Assembly: GCA_010279815.1 (NCBI GenBank)
Contig: QEOQ01000303.1
Coordinates: 285,140-349,139, forward strand
Direction of reading: 5' to 3'
Length of the DNA stretch: 64,000 bases
From: Brachionus plicatilis
Lineage: Eukaryota; Rotifera; Eurotatoria; Ploima; Brachionidae
The notes under the pieces: generated by a model
The model's database searches: none
Told to the model about the DNA's origin: nothing
The model's input: only the letters and a program-made list of their open reading frames with translations
Part shown: positions 22,831-34,061 of the stretch, piece by piece
Numbering within the stretch: position 1 is the first letter of the stretch
Layout: each line of letters begins with the position of its first letter
Program-made: the position numbers and the translations under genes

Positions 22831-24287
22831 CTAGATATTATAAATAATGAAAATAAAAATGGAATATCCATAAAATGGTATATAGAATTTTGATGAATTA
22901 TTTTCCAAATTAAGAACATTTGCGAACGGAGCTATTGTTCCATTATTTGGATTACAATTTATCTTCATCAATTGGCATAGCAATGGATAAACGTCAACAT
23001 TATTTAAGCTATCAATTTTCTTATTTTTCTTGAAATCAGGTCCTCTAGCCAAAAATATTGCTCTCATTGATTCCAAGTTATTATCGAAACCATGATTTCC
23101 TTTTAATGTTTGCCTTCTAGTGTTCATCACATAGCCCTCGTCAGCTATGGCAACAATAGGAGCTATTCTATTACTGTTTTGAAAGTGAAGTTCTTTTGGA
23201 ATATTTTCTTTGTAAAATACTCTCAAATTGGCAACTTTGGACAGCGCATCGAATATCACCGGTTTCTAATAAATAAAAAAAAGATAATTAAGAGAATGAA
23301 AGGCATTTTATATTTTTTGTTTACATCTTCTTCATTATTTGGATAAATATTGGAAACTATTCCAAAAATAGACTTAGTTGAATTTATCAAGTTTTTATCT
23401 ACATGATCATAAACAAATATTGTCTCGTTTTTCATGTCAGCCATTCCATGATCACTTACAATTACAATATTTAATTTTTCAGCAATATCCGCTTTCTCCA
23501 TAAGTTCTATTAAATAGCCAATTATCCAATCTATGTCTCTGATCTTTTTTATTTTTAAATGAATTATTGAAAAAAATTTTTTTTTTAAATATTTTGAAAA
23601 TAATTTACAGCATCTCTGTATTCTTGTGAGTCAGCTCCATAAGAATGTCCAGTGTGGTCAGGCTCATTGAAATAAAGAGTAACAAAATCCATTTCGAATT
23701 TTGTGAACCAATTTACAACTTCTTCACATCGTTGTTTAAAAGAATATGATTCTGTATATGTTAGAAAAAAATCTGGATGTCTTGACCAAACTTGAGAACC
23801 AGGCCAAAAAAATGATGCAGTTTTCAGTCCCTTTATCTAATCATTTAATATTCATTATTAGTTATTCTTTAAATACTTGATTTTTAGCAGTTAACCAAAT
23901 TGGTTCAGCACTGTTCCACCACTTTGTCTCTAAAGAATTATTTCCTCCTAGAAAATTTACTTTTTCATTCTTGTCTGGGTCGTAAAGAGAATTGCCAATT
24001 ATTCCATGGCTTTCTATATATAGTCCTGTTACTATTGAATAATGATTCGGAAAAGTTAACGTTGTGAATGATGGCTTCATATATTTCGATTTTATACCAA
24101 CATTGACAAATTGTTTTTTTAAAAAAGAGTGTGGATTTTCGACTAAAAACCGATCGAATGATGATGCTCTTAAGCCATCGAGAGATATTAGTAAAATTGG
24201 TATTCTTTTTGAAGAATCAGTTGGTGCATTAAATACACAACTCGTAAAACAAATCAATAAAATTAAATAAATAATATAAAAATTCAT
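22831..24287 (-). CDS. ENPP-family phosphodiesterase, copy B
   Basis: Exons (minus): 23877..24287, 23609..23830, 23325..23543 and 22831..23265, all phase 0, giving 428 aa. Signal peptide (YLILLICFTSCVFNA), then LLISLDGL, TTLTFPNHYSIVTG (nucleophile Thr), FNEPDHTGHSYG, VSDHGMADM and GNHGFD, covering the full set of metal ligands and nucleophile. It ends in FYGYSIFIFIIYNI, a hydrophobic tail suggesting a membrane anchor. From within exon 2 to the stop it is nearly identical to copy D on the opposite strand, introns included, whereas exon 1 is clearly diverged. Extracellular phosphodiester hydrolysis is the expected role. Confidence 0.88.
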
Positions 24288-24777
24288 TTTTTATTAATTT
24301 TTTAGTTATTTTTCAGTTTATACAAAATTAATCGTATGATAAAAAATTTTAAATTGAAAACTTTTCTCAAATTTATTTTTATCTTAATTTTAAAGGTAAA
24401 AACTAATTAAGAGATATTTTAAAATGTCAATCTTAGAATAAATAACAATGCTTTTTTTCAAAAAATTTATTAGATTGTTTTTGATTATTTATTAAAGATA
24501 AAGTAGATTGATTATTATATTGAATTTTATATATTTTTTATTAAAATCAAAATCATGAATCTAAGTATATATTGAGTTTGAAAAAAAAGACATATTTTAG
24601 CACATTTGTATTTAATAAAAATACTATTCAAAATTTCAAATATATTTATTCAAGTCTTTTAAAATGAACATTTTTTTAATGAAAACTTAAATAAATTTAA
24701 CTTTTTTTCAAATAAATTTCTGTTATATTTTCTAAATCAATTTGAGCGAATTTCCATATTTTGATTTAAACAAAAAA
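24288..24777. other. Divergent intergenic region
   Basis: About 490 nt between the start codon of ENPP copy B (minus) and the start of the coiled-coil gene (plus). It therefore probably holds a divergent promoter pair. AT-rich, no other feature seen. Confidence 0.4.
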
Positions 24778-26272
24778 ATGGATTTATCTTATCGGCAACT
24801 GAATTCCTTTAGCGTAAGCTAAAACTTTTGTTATCATTTTTTAAAATAAATTAGATCTTTTAAGGCTGAAATTCTACAAACTAAAAAAGATTTTAATTTA
24901 TTTTCATCCATAAATGATCAGGATAAATCGGAACAATTTTATCAAAACCTAGAAGGTATATTTTCGAAATAAAAATCAAATTTTATTTTTTTGAAATTCA
25001 GAGTTAAACGAATCATTTAACCAAATGGTTCTATTGAAAAGAGACATAGACGAAGCAATAAATTTAAATGAAAAATGTAATTTAATTGAATAATCTTACT
25101 AGAATTGAATTTTTTTTGTTAATTAATAGATGATGAAAAAATTAATACAGCATCAAATATTTTTACTGATAAATATCAAGTTTATTTCGAAAATCTTATC
25201 GAAGAAAATGCGAAAATTTCCAAAGAACTTGAAAATTTAAAAGAAACGATGGAAAAGGTTTTAATCAAACTATGTGATAGCATTTTTAAAAAACTTTTTT
25301 TCAAGAAAAAAAATATAAATCAATCTTTAGTTGAATCAAGGAGCCAACTTTTAAAGCATCAAACTCACGAATTTCAATTGAATATAATAAAAAATGATCA
25401 AAAAATTATTGATCAAATAAAACGAGCTGAAACAGTTTTAGTTAATTGCTTGGAAAAATATTCCAAAATTTCTGAAAATAATGAAGATTACTTTTTGTTA
25501 AAATATCGTATATTTGAGCTAATGCTTGGAATTAAGGTCCTTGAGATGCCTAATGATTTTGGCTCACAATGGTTCAATATTGCTTTTATAAATCTAATCG
25601 ATGATGTTCTTGACTTTGAGATTTATTCGGAAAATAATCCGCTTACGTCCAAAACCAAAAAATCGCATTTATCTCAAGAGCTTTTGGATAAATACCGTTC
25701 AATTTTTAAAGTAATATTTGTTCTCTTTTTTAATAATTATTTCAATATTTTTAAAGAAAAGAAGAAAAATGAACGGAAATGTTTTTAAAGGATGTTTAGT
25801 TTTGAATGAATTAGAAGATTTTCAAATTATGTCTAATAGTTATTTACAACTGTTATGCTTTATAATGAGCAAGCAAGAAATTGAAGATGCCAAAAATCAG
25901 TAATTTACTTTTAATTTAAGATGATTGATAAAAAAAATTAAATTAAGATTTGCCATAGATTGGATAGAAGGCTCTCAGGTTTTGTCGATTTTAATAAATT
26001 CTAAGTCATCCAAAATGGCAACTATTCTTTTGCCAAAGCACTATCCGCTTTGTGACCAGTCTTTAATAAAATTAACTTCACTAAGTGGATATGATGACGC
26101 GGACATCAAAAATTTTAAAGTAAAATAGGCATTTTTTAAAATTTTTTTTGAAACGTTTTTTTTTTAGATAAAGAAAAAAGCTTTCAATTTGAGCGAATGG
26201 ATTGCTGAACTTACTAATTTGTACAACAAAAATCAGATTAAAAGTTCGGAAAAGACTCAAGAGTTAATATAA
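24778..26272 (+). CDS. Coiled-coil protein of unknown family
   Basis: Proposed exons: 24778..24813, 24865..24955, 25002..25076, 25130..25257, 25306..25710, 25757..25899, 25948..26119 and 26168..26272, in phase, 384 aa. The 48-nt intron 25258-25305 is in frame and open, so its removal is a guess from size and GT-AG ends. The first 200 residues are heptad-rich and charged (for example ELENLKETMEK), predicting a long coiled coil. The C-terminal part, after LGIKVLEMPNDF, looks globular (FAIDWIEGSQVLSILI, LLPKHYPLCD, FNLSEWIAELTNLY). This layout, coiled coil then a compact domain with a YPL turn, resembles RWD-containing kinetochore proteins, but I cannot identify it and do not assign a function. 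It sits inside the ENPP cluster, between the divergent copies B and C. Confidence 0.65.
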
Positions 26273-26606
26273 ATCATAGGAAATAATAATGTACATTTTT
26301 ATATTGATCAAAAAGTTTAATTTTTTTAATTACTCAATGAATAAAATTATTTGATTAAAGAATTAAACAAATAATAAAGCATCTTATTTTAAAATCAAAT
26401 TTAGTGTATTTCACGTGTAGTTTAGCTGTAATAAAATTCACGAAAAAGTCAATTTTTTTTTATTCAAAAATAATTTAGATAAACAAATTTTGATCATGCT
26501 TGAAGCATACTGATAATTTTGTTATTTAATGATAAAAAAAATAAGAAAAAAACAAATAGAAAAATATAAAGTGAAAAACACAATTTCATTTGAAAAATAA
26601 ACCAAA
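26273..26606. other. Spacer before ENPP copy C
   Basis: About 330 nt, AT-rich, holding the end of the coiled-coil gene transcript (AATAAAATTATT near 26340) and the presumed copy C promoter. Nothing else is seen. Confidence 0.4.
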
Positions 26607-27971
26607 ATGAAATATTTTATAATTTTTTTGTTAATTTTAATAAACGAAATTAGCTTGATTCCTCTAAAAAATATCAAGCAAAATCCTCTTCTAATGATTT
26701 CTTTGGACGGTTTCCGTGCAGACAAATTGGATAATTTTTTAAAAGAAAATCCGAATTCCAGCTTTAATACAGAATTTGTTAATATTGGTGTCAAAGCTGA
26801 TTATATGCAGCCATCATTCCCAACATTGACTTTTCCAAACCATTATACGTTAGTAACTGGCCTGTACATGGAGAATCATGGTGTTACTGCAAACACAGTT
26901 TATGATAGTGTATACGACCAGAAGCTCAACTTTATAGGAGGAGACTATCTGGAAAAGACTAACGTTAAGTGGTGGAATCAAACAGAACCAATTTGGCTAA
27001 GCGCAAAAAATCAAGTTGATATAAAAAATTTAATTAGGAATTTATTTTCAATTTTTTTATAAGGGTCTAAAAACAGCTTCATTTTTTTGGGCCGGTTCTG
27101 AAGTTTGGCAAAGGCATCCAGATTTTTTTCTTAAATATGACGGATATATTGAATGGAAATCTCGATGCGATCAAATTGTTAGCTGGTTTAAAAAATTTGA
27201 TATAGATTTTGGAACTTTATACTTTGATGAACCAGATCACTCGGGTCATGGATACGGACCTGATTCAGAGGAATATAATGAAGCTGTATAATTTTTCAAT
27301 TTTTAAAATTAAAAATCTATTTTACTTTTTAAGATAAAAAAACTTGATGAAACAATTGGTTATTTAATTGACGAGCTTAAAAAAGCCAATTTAGATCAGA
27401 TAATAAATATTATAATTGTAAGTGATCATGGAATGGCTGACATGAAAAACGAGACAATATTTGTTTATGATCATGTAGATAAAAACTTGATAAATTCAAC
27501 TAGGTCTATTTTTGGAATAGTTTCCAATATTTATCCAAATAATGAAGAAGATGTAAATAAAAAATATAAAATGCTTTTCATTCTCTTAATTCTCTTTTTT
27601 TTGTTTATTAGAAACCGGTGATATTTGATGCGCTGTCCAAAGTTGCCAATTTGAGAGTATTTTACAAAGAAAATATTCCAAAAGAACTTCACTTTCAAAA
27701 CAGTAATAGAATAGCTCCTATTGTTGCCATAGCTGACGAGGGCTATGTGATGAACACTAGAAGGCAAACATTAAAAGGAAATCATGGTTTCGATAATAAC
27801 TTGGAATCAATGAGAGCTATTTTTATGGCTAGAGGCCCAAGTTTCAGATCAAATGTCCAAATAAGTGGTTTAAAAAATGTTGATGTTTATCCGCTGTTAT
27901 GTGAATTAGTCAATGTTAATTGTCACCCCAATAATGGTTCATTGATCCCATTTAAAAACGCTCTTAAATAG
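26607..27971 (+). CDS. ENPP-family phosphodiesterase, copy C
   Basis: Exons 26607..27014, 27064..27285, 27334..27552 and 27612..27971, all phase 0, 402 aa. Signal peptide (IIFLLILINEISLIP), LLMISLDGF, PTLTFPNHYTLVTG (nucleophile Thr), FDEPDHSGHGYGP, VSDHGMADM and GNHGFD: all metal ligands are present. It ends soon after NNGSLIPFKNALK, so unlike B and D it has no hydrophobic C-terminal tail and is probably secreted. Its middle (about 27418-27820, including the intron 27553-27611) is nearly identical to copies B and D, while exon 1, exon 2 and the 3' end differ strongly, which indicates a recent conversion tract. The four-exon structure is the same as in B and D. Confidence 0.88.
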
Positions 27972-29000
27972 AATTTTTAGATTTTTTTGATTTTTTAAAA
28001 ATAATTATCTAAACAAATAAATTGTTAAATTTTTATTCATAAAATTACCGGTGTGTAATCGTTTTTTGGTATTAATAAAAATAATTAGACTTTAAATATA
28101 ATTATTTAATCAAATTTTATAAAAAGCATCAGTATCATATAAAGCTAAAGTTTTAAATAAAGTTAATAGTAAACCAAAATATTGTACCAATAAAGATTTG
28201 GTTGATTTGTGAAAGCTGATTAATTGAAGTTAAATTTTAATGTATTCTTTGTTTTTTATTAGTTCAAAAAATTTCTTTTTTTTAAAACTTAGTACCACCA
28301 GAATCAAACAGGTCTGGAAAAATAGAAATATTTTGGTTAATAACATTGCAATAGATTTAAATTTTTTTCAGAAACTAATTTCTTTATTTAAAATATTACT
28401 TTTCATCAAGAAGAAAATTTACGAAAATGAACTATTTGATATTCGGAACAATTATTAATATTTTTAATTAAAAATTTGATTGCTGCAGTCTTGGGTGCTA
28501 CATCACCATGCTGCTACAAATCGTTAATGAGCTCAGACATTCTTCTCAGTCAAACCAAATTTAATGATTCTTTATAGATATTGGACTCAATTTCATTAAA
28601 ATTTTAATTAGATTCATTAAAAAATCATAAAATAATCATCATTTAAATTTTTTTTATTTTTTTCAATTTTTTTATTGAAGGAATCTTTTAAAATTTTTAT
28701 GAACATTTTTTAAAAAGTTTTGTACATAATATTAGTTATTTGTGATTTATGTTCAGGGACTTTTTAAGGATAAATTAGGGTAAACTTCTTTTTTTTTATT
28801 TCATTCTAGTAATTTTTGTTTATTTAATTCAATTTACGCCAATCCTTGCATTGCATAAAAATATAAAAAAGAGAAAATAAGATTTTCGGAAAAAGATGAA
28901 AGCATTTAATTAGTTCATATTAAATTTTATAATTAGAAATTACGATTATTTTTTGAAAAAATATTTATTTTAAAAAACTTTCGAATAAAAATTAAATTGT
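27972..29000. other. Intergenic region with faint transposon traces
   Basis: No gene is supported. On the minus strand around 28470-28560 a broken frame reads MSELINDL, a stop, then QHGDVAPKTAAIKF; it is probably a decayed fragment. The rest is AT-rich. Confidence 0.3.
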
Positions 29001-29033
29001 CACGACGCGTTTCGACCAAATGGCCTTCTTCAG
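29001..29033 (-). ncRNA. Hammerhead-ribozyme-like motif of a Penelope-like element remnant
   Basis: Read on the minus strand the site gives CTGAAGA, a 4-bp hairpin GGCC-ATTT-GGTC, GAAA, then CGCGTC. These are the conserved core pieces of the small type I hammerhead (CUGANGA, stem II, GAAA, tiny stem III, cleavage after GUC) known from Penelope-like retroelements. Only a weak stem I can be drawn, as is usual for this class, which may act as dimers. The surrounding bases are AT-rich and no reverse transcriptase is present, so this is a remnant or solo terminal repeat. Confidence 0.55.
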
Positions 29034-29398
29034 GTTTTAAGACTGAAAGAAAGAATAAAATTTTAATAATAAAAATTTTTTAATTAAAAAAAGAGTAATA
29101 TTTTACATAATAGAAATAATTGCTTTTCAAATTTAATTATTACAAAAATAGATAATTAGAATAAAATTAATACATAAAAAATAGTTTTTGAAATTAATGT
29201 AAAATTAATGTCGAATTTTCATAATTGAAATTTAATATTTAAATTTAGAATAATTTTTTTACAATTCAAAAATCAAAAATAAAAAATTTTTTTTATGAAA
29301 AACTTAGAGTTTTTATATATTCAATTTTAGGAATTTTTTTTTGTTCATAATAGGTATATTAAATTTTAAGAAAAAGTTTATAAGATCAGTTTCAGTTG

Positions 29399-29399
<1 letters not shown>

Positions 29400-29434
<35 letters not shown>
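29400..29434. repeat. (ATT)n microsatellite
   Basis: About 11 uninterrupted ATT units. Confidence 0.9.
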
Positions 29435-29753
29435 TTCAAATACTAATTTTTTGTAAATAACAAGTGTCTTTAATTCGAAAAAGCTTTTCCCATGCTAATA
29501 ATGGTCGGATATATCGATGGTGACAAAATGTCAAAGCGGTTCTATTTTTGATCTCTAATTCATCTTAGCCAAAATATTAAAAAAAAAACAAGCAAACTGG
29601 CCCTGCATTAAATATCGATCTGAATCTATAATATAAAAATAAAAATTTAAGTATTTTTTACAAGTCAATCTTTTAATTGACTAAAACTTATATCTTTTTT
29701 TCAAAATATGAAATACATGTAATTGTTTGCATGAACTAACCCTAACTCTTGAT

Positions 29754-29948
29754 TTTAACCCTTATCCTTCTTAAATCGGGTTAAAAATGACCCAATATTC
29801 GGTTAAAGACTGAAATCGGTCAAATTTCACCCAAGCATCAATATTAAAGCTCTCTTATGCATTAAATTCAAATTACATGCATGGGTTAAAATTGATCCAT
29901 TCTAATCTGTAACGTAACTTTTAATATCTTCGACGGATAAGGGTTAAA
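29754..29948. repeat. Small inverted-repeat unit, possible MITE
   Basis: TTTAACCCTTATCC at 29754-29767 is the exact reverse complement of 29935-29948. Internal copies of GGGTTAAA-like words occur in both directions. No clear target duplication was found, so mobility is only suspected. Confidence 0.4.
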
Positions 29949-31001
29949 TCAAATATTTAATTGCAAAATTAAGTTGCAAGATTAATAATTTAATCTTAAA
30001 TGAAGATAGCTATTAAGAAAAAATTAAACAAATTACTTTTGTTCAATAACATATCCAGCTTTAAGTTAACTTAAAAAGAAAAATTGAATTTTTAAAAATA
30101 TCTAATTTAAATTATTTAATTGAATTTTGGATCAATATTTACCTGAAAGAGATTAGCTCTTCATAGATAAACAAATAAATAAATAACAGATTATTTTATT
30201 TTTCAAAATATAAATAAAGTTTAAAACAATTTTTTTCTGAATAATAATCAGAAAATTGATTTATAATGAAAAAGTAATGATTTTCAAAGGAAAATATCTC
30301 TAATAATTTTCTCTAAAAAAATTTCCTAATAAATGATCAAAATTTGATGATTTTTTAGTGATTTTCTAAGGAAAAATTTATTTAATAATTTTTTTCCTCA
30401 AAATTTCGATTAAAAAATAATCAGTTTTTCAATGATTTTATAATGATTCTTTAAAGAATCCTTGATTTATCATTACTTTTGGGTTGCCTGGGATTTTTAG
30501 AATGTCGCACAACAAATTAGTAACTTACTTAATAATCATTTTTTCTTTTAAAAGTAGTCCAGCTTTTTGCATTAGAGTTTCAATCACTAAGTTAAGAAAG
30601 GTATATTTTAAAGTAGAAAAATAAATAAATTCCATTTGAATCTTTTCGTTTTTAAATCAAAGAATTTTAAATATAGTTTCAAAATGACTATAGGTATTTA
30701 AAATATTTTAGGACTTTGATTTGAAAAGTCTCTTGAGCAATAAAATTTTAAATAATAAGTTTTATCTTAATTAAAAAAAAATCATAAAAATATCATTGCA
30801 TAAATATCTTATCTAGCATTCTATATAACTATCAAGACAAATGACTGAGAAGAGATCAAATTGTGAGGTTTTATCAAAATGTAAATAAAAGATTGTTGAT
30901 CACGAAAAATTCACTAATTAAAATGGTAAAATGGTTTATAAATTTGAAAATTAATTTTAATTAAAAAATTAATTATTTTTTATTTACAAATTAAAAATAA
31001 A

Positions 31002-32469
31002 ATGAAATTGATTTTAATATTAATCTGTATTTTTTTTTATTCTCAAAAAGTATATAGCACTCCTGTTGACTTAAAAGAAAAGCGAACACCTACTCTTTTA
31101 ATATCACTTGATGGCCTAAGAGCTTCTTCATTAGACCAGTTTTTAGTAGAAAACCCAGATTCTATTCTTAAAAAAAAAATTGTAGATGTAGGTGTCAAAG
31201 CTGATTTTATGCAGCCAGGATTTCCAACATTGACTTTTCCAAATCATTATACAATCGTTACTGGTTTATACATGGAAAATCACGGTATAGTCGGAAATTC
31301 ATACTATGATCCTGAGGCAGACAGAATTGTCAAATTTTTGAGCGATAAAGATTCATTGGAACCTAGATGGTGGAACAAAACAGATCCAATATGGTTAACT
31401 GCTAAAAATCAAGTAATTTAGATTTAATTATCAAGGAGTCAATTTTAAAATGTTGAAAAAGGGCTTAAAAACCTCTTCATTTTTCTGGCCTGGTTCAGAA
31501 GTTTGGACTAGAAATCCTGATAATTTTTTGAGCTATTCAGATGCGTTTTTATTCGAACAACGATGTGAAGAAGTTGTAAATTGGTTCACAAAATTCGAAA
31601 TGGATTTTGTTACTCTTTATTTCAATGAGCCTGACCACACTGGACATTCTTATGGAGCTGACTCACAAGAATACAGAGATGCTGTAAATTATTTTCAAAA
31701 TATTTAAAAAAAAAAATTTTTTTTTCAATAATTCATTTAAAAATAAAAAAGATCAGAGACATAGATTGGATAATTGGCTATTTAATAGAACTTATGGAGA
31801 AAGCGGATATTGCTGAAAAATTAAATATTGTTATTGTAAGTGATCATGGAATGGCTGACATGAAAAACGAGACAATATTTGTTTATGATCATGTAGATAA
31901 AAACTTGATAAATTCAACTAGGTCTATTTTTGGAATAGTTTCCAATATTTATCCAAATAATGAAGAAGATGTAAATAAAAATAAGAAATGGCTTTCATTC
32001 TCTTAATTCTCTTTTTTTTTTTATTTATTAGAAACCTATGATATTTGATGCTCTGTCCAAAGTTGCCAATTTGAGAGTATTTTACAAAGAAAATATTCCA
32101 AAAGAACTTCACTTTCAAAACAGTAATAGAATAGCTCCTATTGTTGCCATAGCTGACGAGGGCTATGTGATGAACACTAGAAGGCAAACATTAAAGGGAA
32201 ATCATGGTTTTGACAGTGAACTAGAAGCGATGAGAGCAATATTTTTGGCTAGAGGACCTGATTTCAAGAAAAATAAGAAAATTGATAGCTTAAATAATGT
32301 TGACGTTTATCCATTGCTATGCCAATTGATGAAGATAAATTGTAATCCAAATAATGGAACAATAGCTCCGTTCGCAAATGTTCTTAATTTGGAAAATAAT
32401 TCATCAAAATTCTATCCATCATTTTATGGATATTTCATTTTTATTTTCATTTTTTGTATTTTATTTTAG
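31002..32469 (+). CDS. ENPP-family phosphodiesterase, copy D
   Basis: Exons 31002..31412, 31462..31683, 31752..31970 and 32032..32469, all phase 0, 429 aa. Signal peptide (ILILICIFFYSQKVYS), LLISLDGL, PTLTFPNHYTIVTG (nucleophile Thr), FNEPDHTGHSYG, VSDHGMADM and GNHGFD: complete active-site set. The C-terminus FYGYFIFIFIFCILF is a hydrophobic tail, a likely membrane or GPI anchor. From about 31564 (RCEEVVNW) to near the stop, including introns 2 and 3, it is almost the same as copy B in inverted orientation; upstream of that point the two differ. Expected to act on extracellular nucleotides or phosphodiesters; substrate unknown. Confidence 0.88.
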
Positions 32470-32724
32470 GAATTAATAACTTTATCCATTTTTGTAAATT
32501 AATGGTTAAATAAAATAATAAATTAATCAACCTTTCAAATATTTAGTCTAAAAGTAAAAATAACTAATTTTAATAAATTTAATTGTCAATCGATAATTCA
32601 AAGATTAATTTTATGACCACAATGGTCACAAAATTGGTTTAGTAGTCAGCAAAAAAATTTTATAAAGTTTTAGAAAATCGATTCATTAATTCTACTAAAA
32701 AAAATTTTCATTTTTAACTTTATC

Positions 32725-33105
32725 TCTTCCGGCTTCCTGGAAACTCTTTAGAGAATAAACCTGAAAATCTTTCAGCATTATCAGCTTCAACTAAATCGTC
32801 ATCAGTATTATCAATCATCTAGTCATTTTTTTTCGAATCGAGTTTGAAGTAAAGATCAAGTCAATGTTGTTTATTTATCTCGATATTCATTTTTATCAAC
32901 ATCATATTTTTATTCATTAAAATTTTGAGTTTATTCTTAACCTTCTATTCCAAATCTTTCACTCTATCGATAGCATCATTTAAAGGTTCAATAAAAGAAC
33001 TAAATTCAGATTTTTGATCACTTTCAGATTCTGGTACAACAGAATTTGTTCCATTTATTTATTTCATTCTCTAGGGCAAAAAGAATTTCCTTATATTTTC
33101 TCTGA
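32725..33105 (-). pseudogene. Decayed coding fragment
   Basis: On the minus strand protein-like text appears after an acceptor-like TTTTCAG: RKYKEILFALENEINKW, then in a shifted frame VPESESDQKSEFSSFIEPLN and DAIDRVKDLE before a stop, and further on ADNAERFSGLFSKEFPGSR. Frames shift and stops intervene, but base composition and text are protein-like, with a coiled-coil character. I do not recognise the parent gene. It could be an old gene copy or transposon ORF. Confidence 0.35.
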
Positions 33106-33516
33106 AAATATATATTACTTAAACATTAAATACTACGGGACTTGTAATAGCCAGCAGTCTAGAATCGACTTTCTGATTTGAGTAAGAGTAGCTAGGGAGG
33201 ACTGAGTCATTCCATTAGTTGAGAGACTGATAGATTAATATCGGTAATTTTTGACTGGATATTTATTAAAGTTGTTCAAAAGTCATGAAGTCAAAGTAAA
33301 GTCATTTGACTAGTTTTATTTTTTTTTTTTGAAATTAAAAGATTTTAAAAAAAATTAAAAAAAAATTAAGTCTTAATGTAGCAGATCATCATAATTTTTT
33401 TTTTATTTTTTTTTTAATGTGAATCCGCTTTTAAACTAATTTAATCACTTTTTTCATGTTTTTATTTTTTTCCAATTTTATTCGATCATCTAAATTTATA
33501 TAAATTTTCTTTTTAA

Positions 33517-33571
33517 TGCGGGCTCAAACGAAGGTCTTTAACCATTCGGACGTGCCCTGGGGTCACCCCTA
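33517..33571 (-). repeat. Possible tRNA-derived repeat fragment
   Basis: A GC-rich island in AT-rich DNA. On the minus strand TCCGAATGGTTAA resembles a tRNA A box and GTTTGAGCCC resembles a B box, but they are only 8 nt apart, so an intact tRNA cannot form. A SINE or tRNA relic is possible. Confidence 0.25.
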
Positions 33572-34061
33572 AATTATTTTTTAAATAAATAAATAAATCG
33601 TAAATTCAAAATAAAATTAAAAAAACATAGATAAAATTATTCTTAACTTCAAATAAAAAAGTAAAAATTTTTTGAAGTGAAATTACTGACTTGAATTTGA
33701 AAATGCTTAAAATATTTTATTACCTTTTTTTCTACTTCTGAGCAAGTTTGATTTTTATTGAATACCCGACTATTTAGTGCGCTTGCTTCTTTACCATTTA
33801 TTCTATATTTTTTTTAATTTTTCAAAACTAAAACATATAGCACTTTTTATCTATCATTTTAATGTTTTTGTTTTATTTACATTTTTATTTTAATTTAAAT
33901 AACTATTTGATCAAAAATTTTATTAAAATTCTTAAATAAAAATTTGTTAATTGTTTTAATTTTAAAATCCGATTAAAAAAATAAAAATTAATCAAAATTG
34001 TGAAAATTATGACTACACAAATTCAGTCCAAATCAAGTTTTTGATATTAAAAAGCAATTTT

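Larger units (their letters stand above)
29034..31001. other. Intergenic region with small repeats
   Basis: No gene is supported. It contains a trinucleotide microsatellite near 29400, a short inverted-repeat unit at 29754-29948, and loosely repeated TGATTTT-rich sequence at 30235-30480. The last part should be the promoter of ENPP copy D. Confidence 0.4.
32470..34061. other. Intergenic region with decayed coding sequence
   Basis: Apart from the two entries inside it, no gene is supported. It is AT-rich, with an AGTCA-rich stretch near 33280-33320. Confidence 0.35.

Noticed and set aside
23110..23346. Repeated 78-87 codon open frames antisense to ENPP copies B, C and D
   Set aside because: The same shadow appears three times because the underlying ENPP block is duplicated; it has no independent support.
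28240..28458. 72-codon plus-strand frame after ENPP copy C
   Set aside because: Phe/Lys/Ile/Asn-rich text typical of translated AT-rich spacer; no support.
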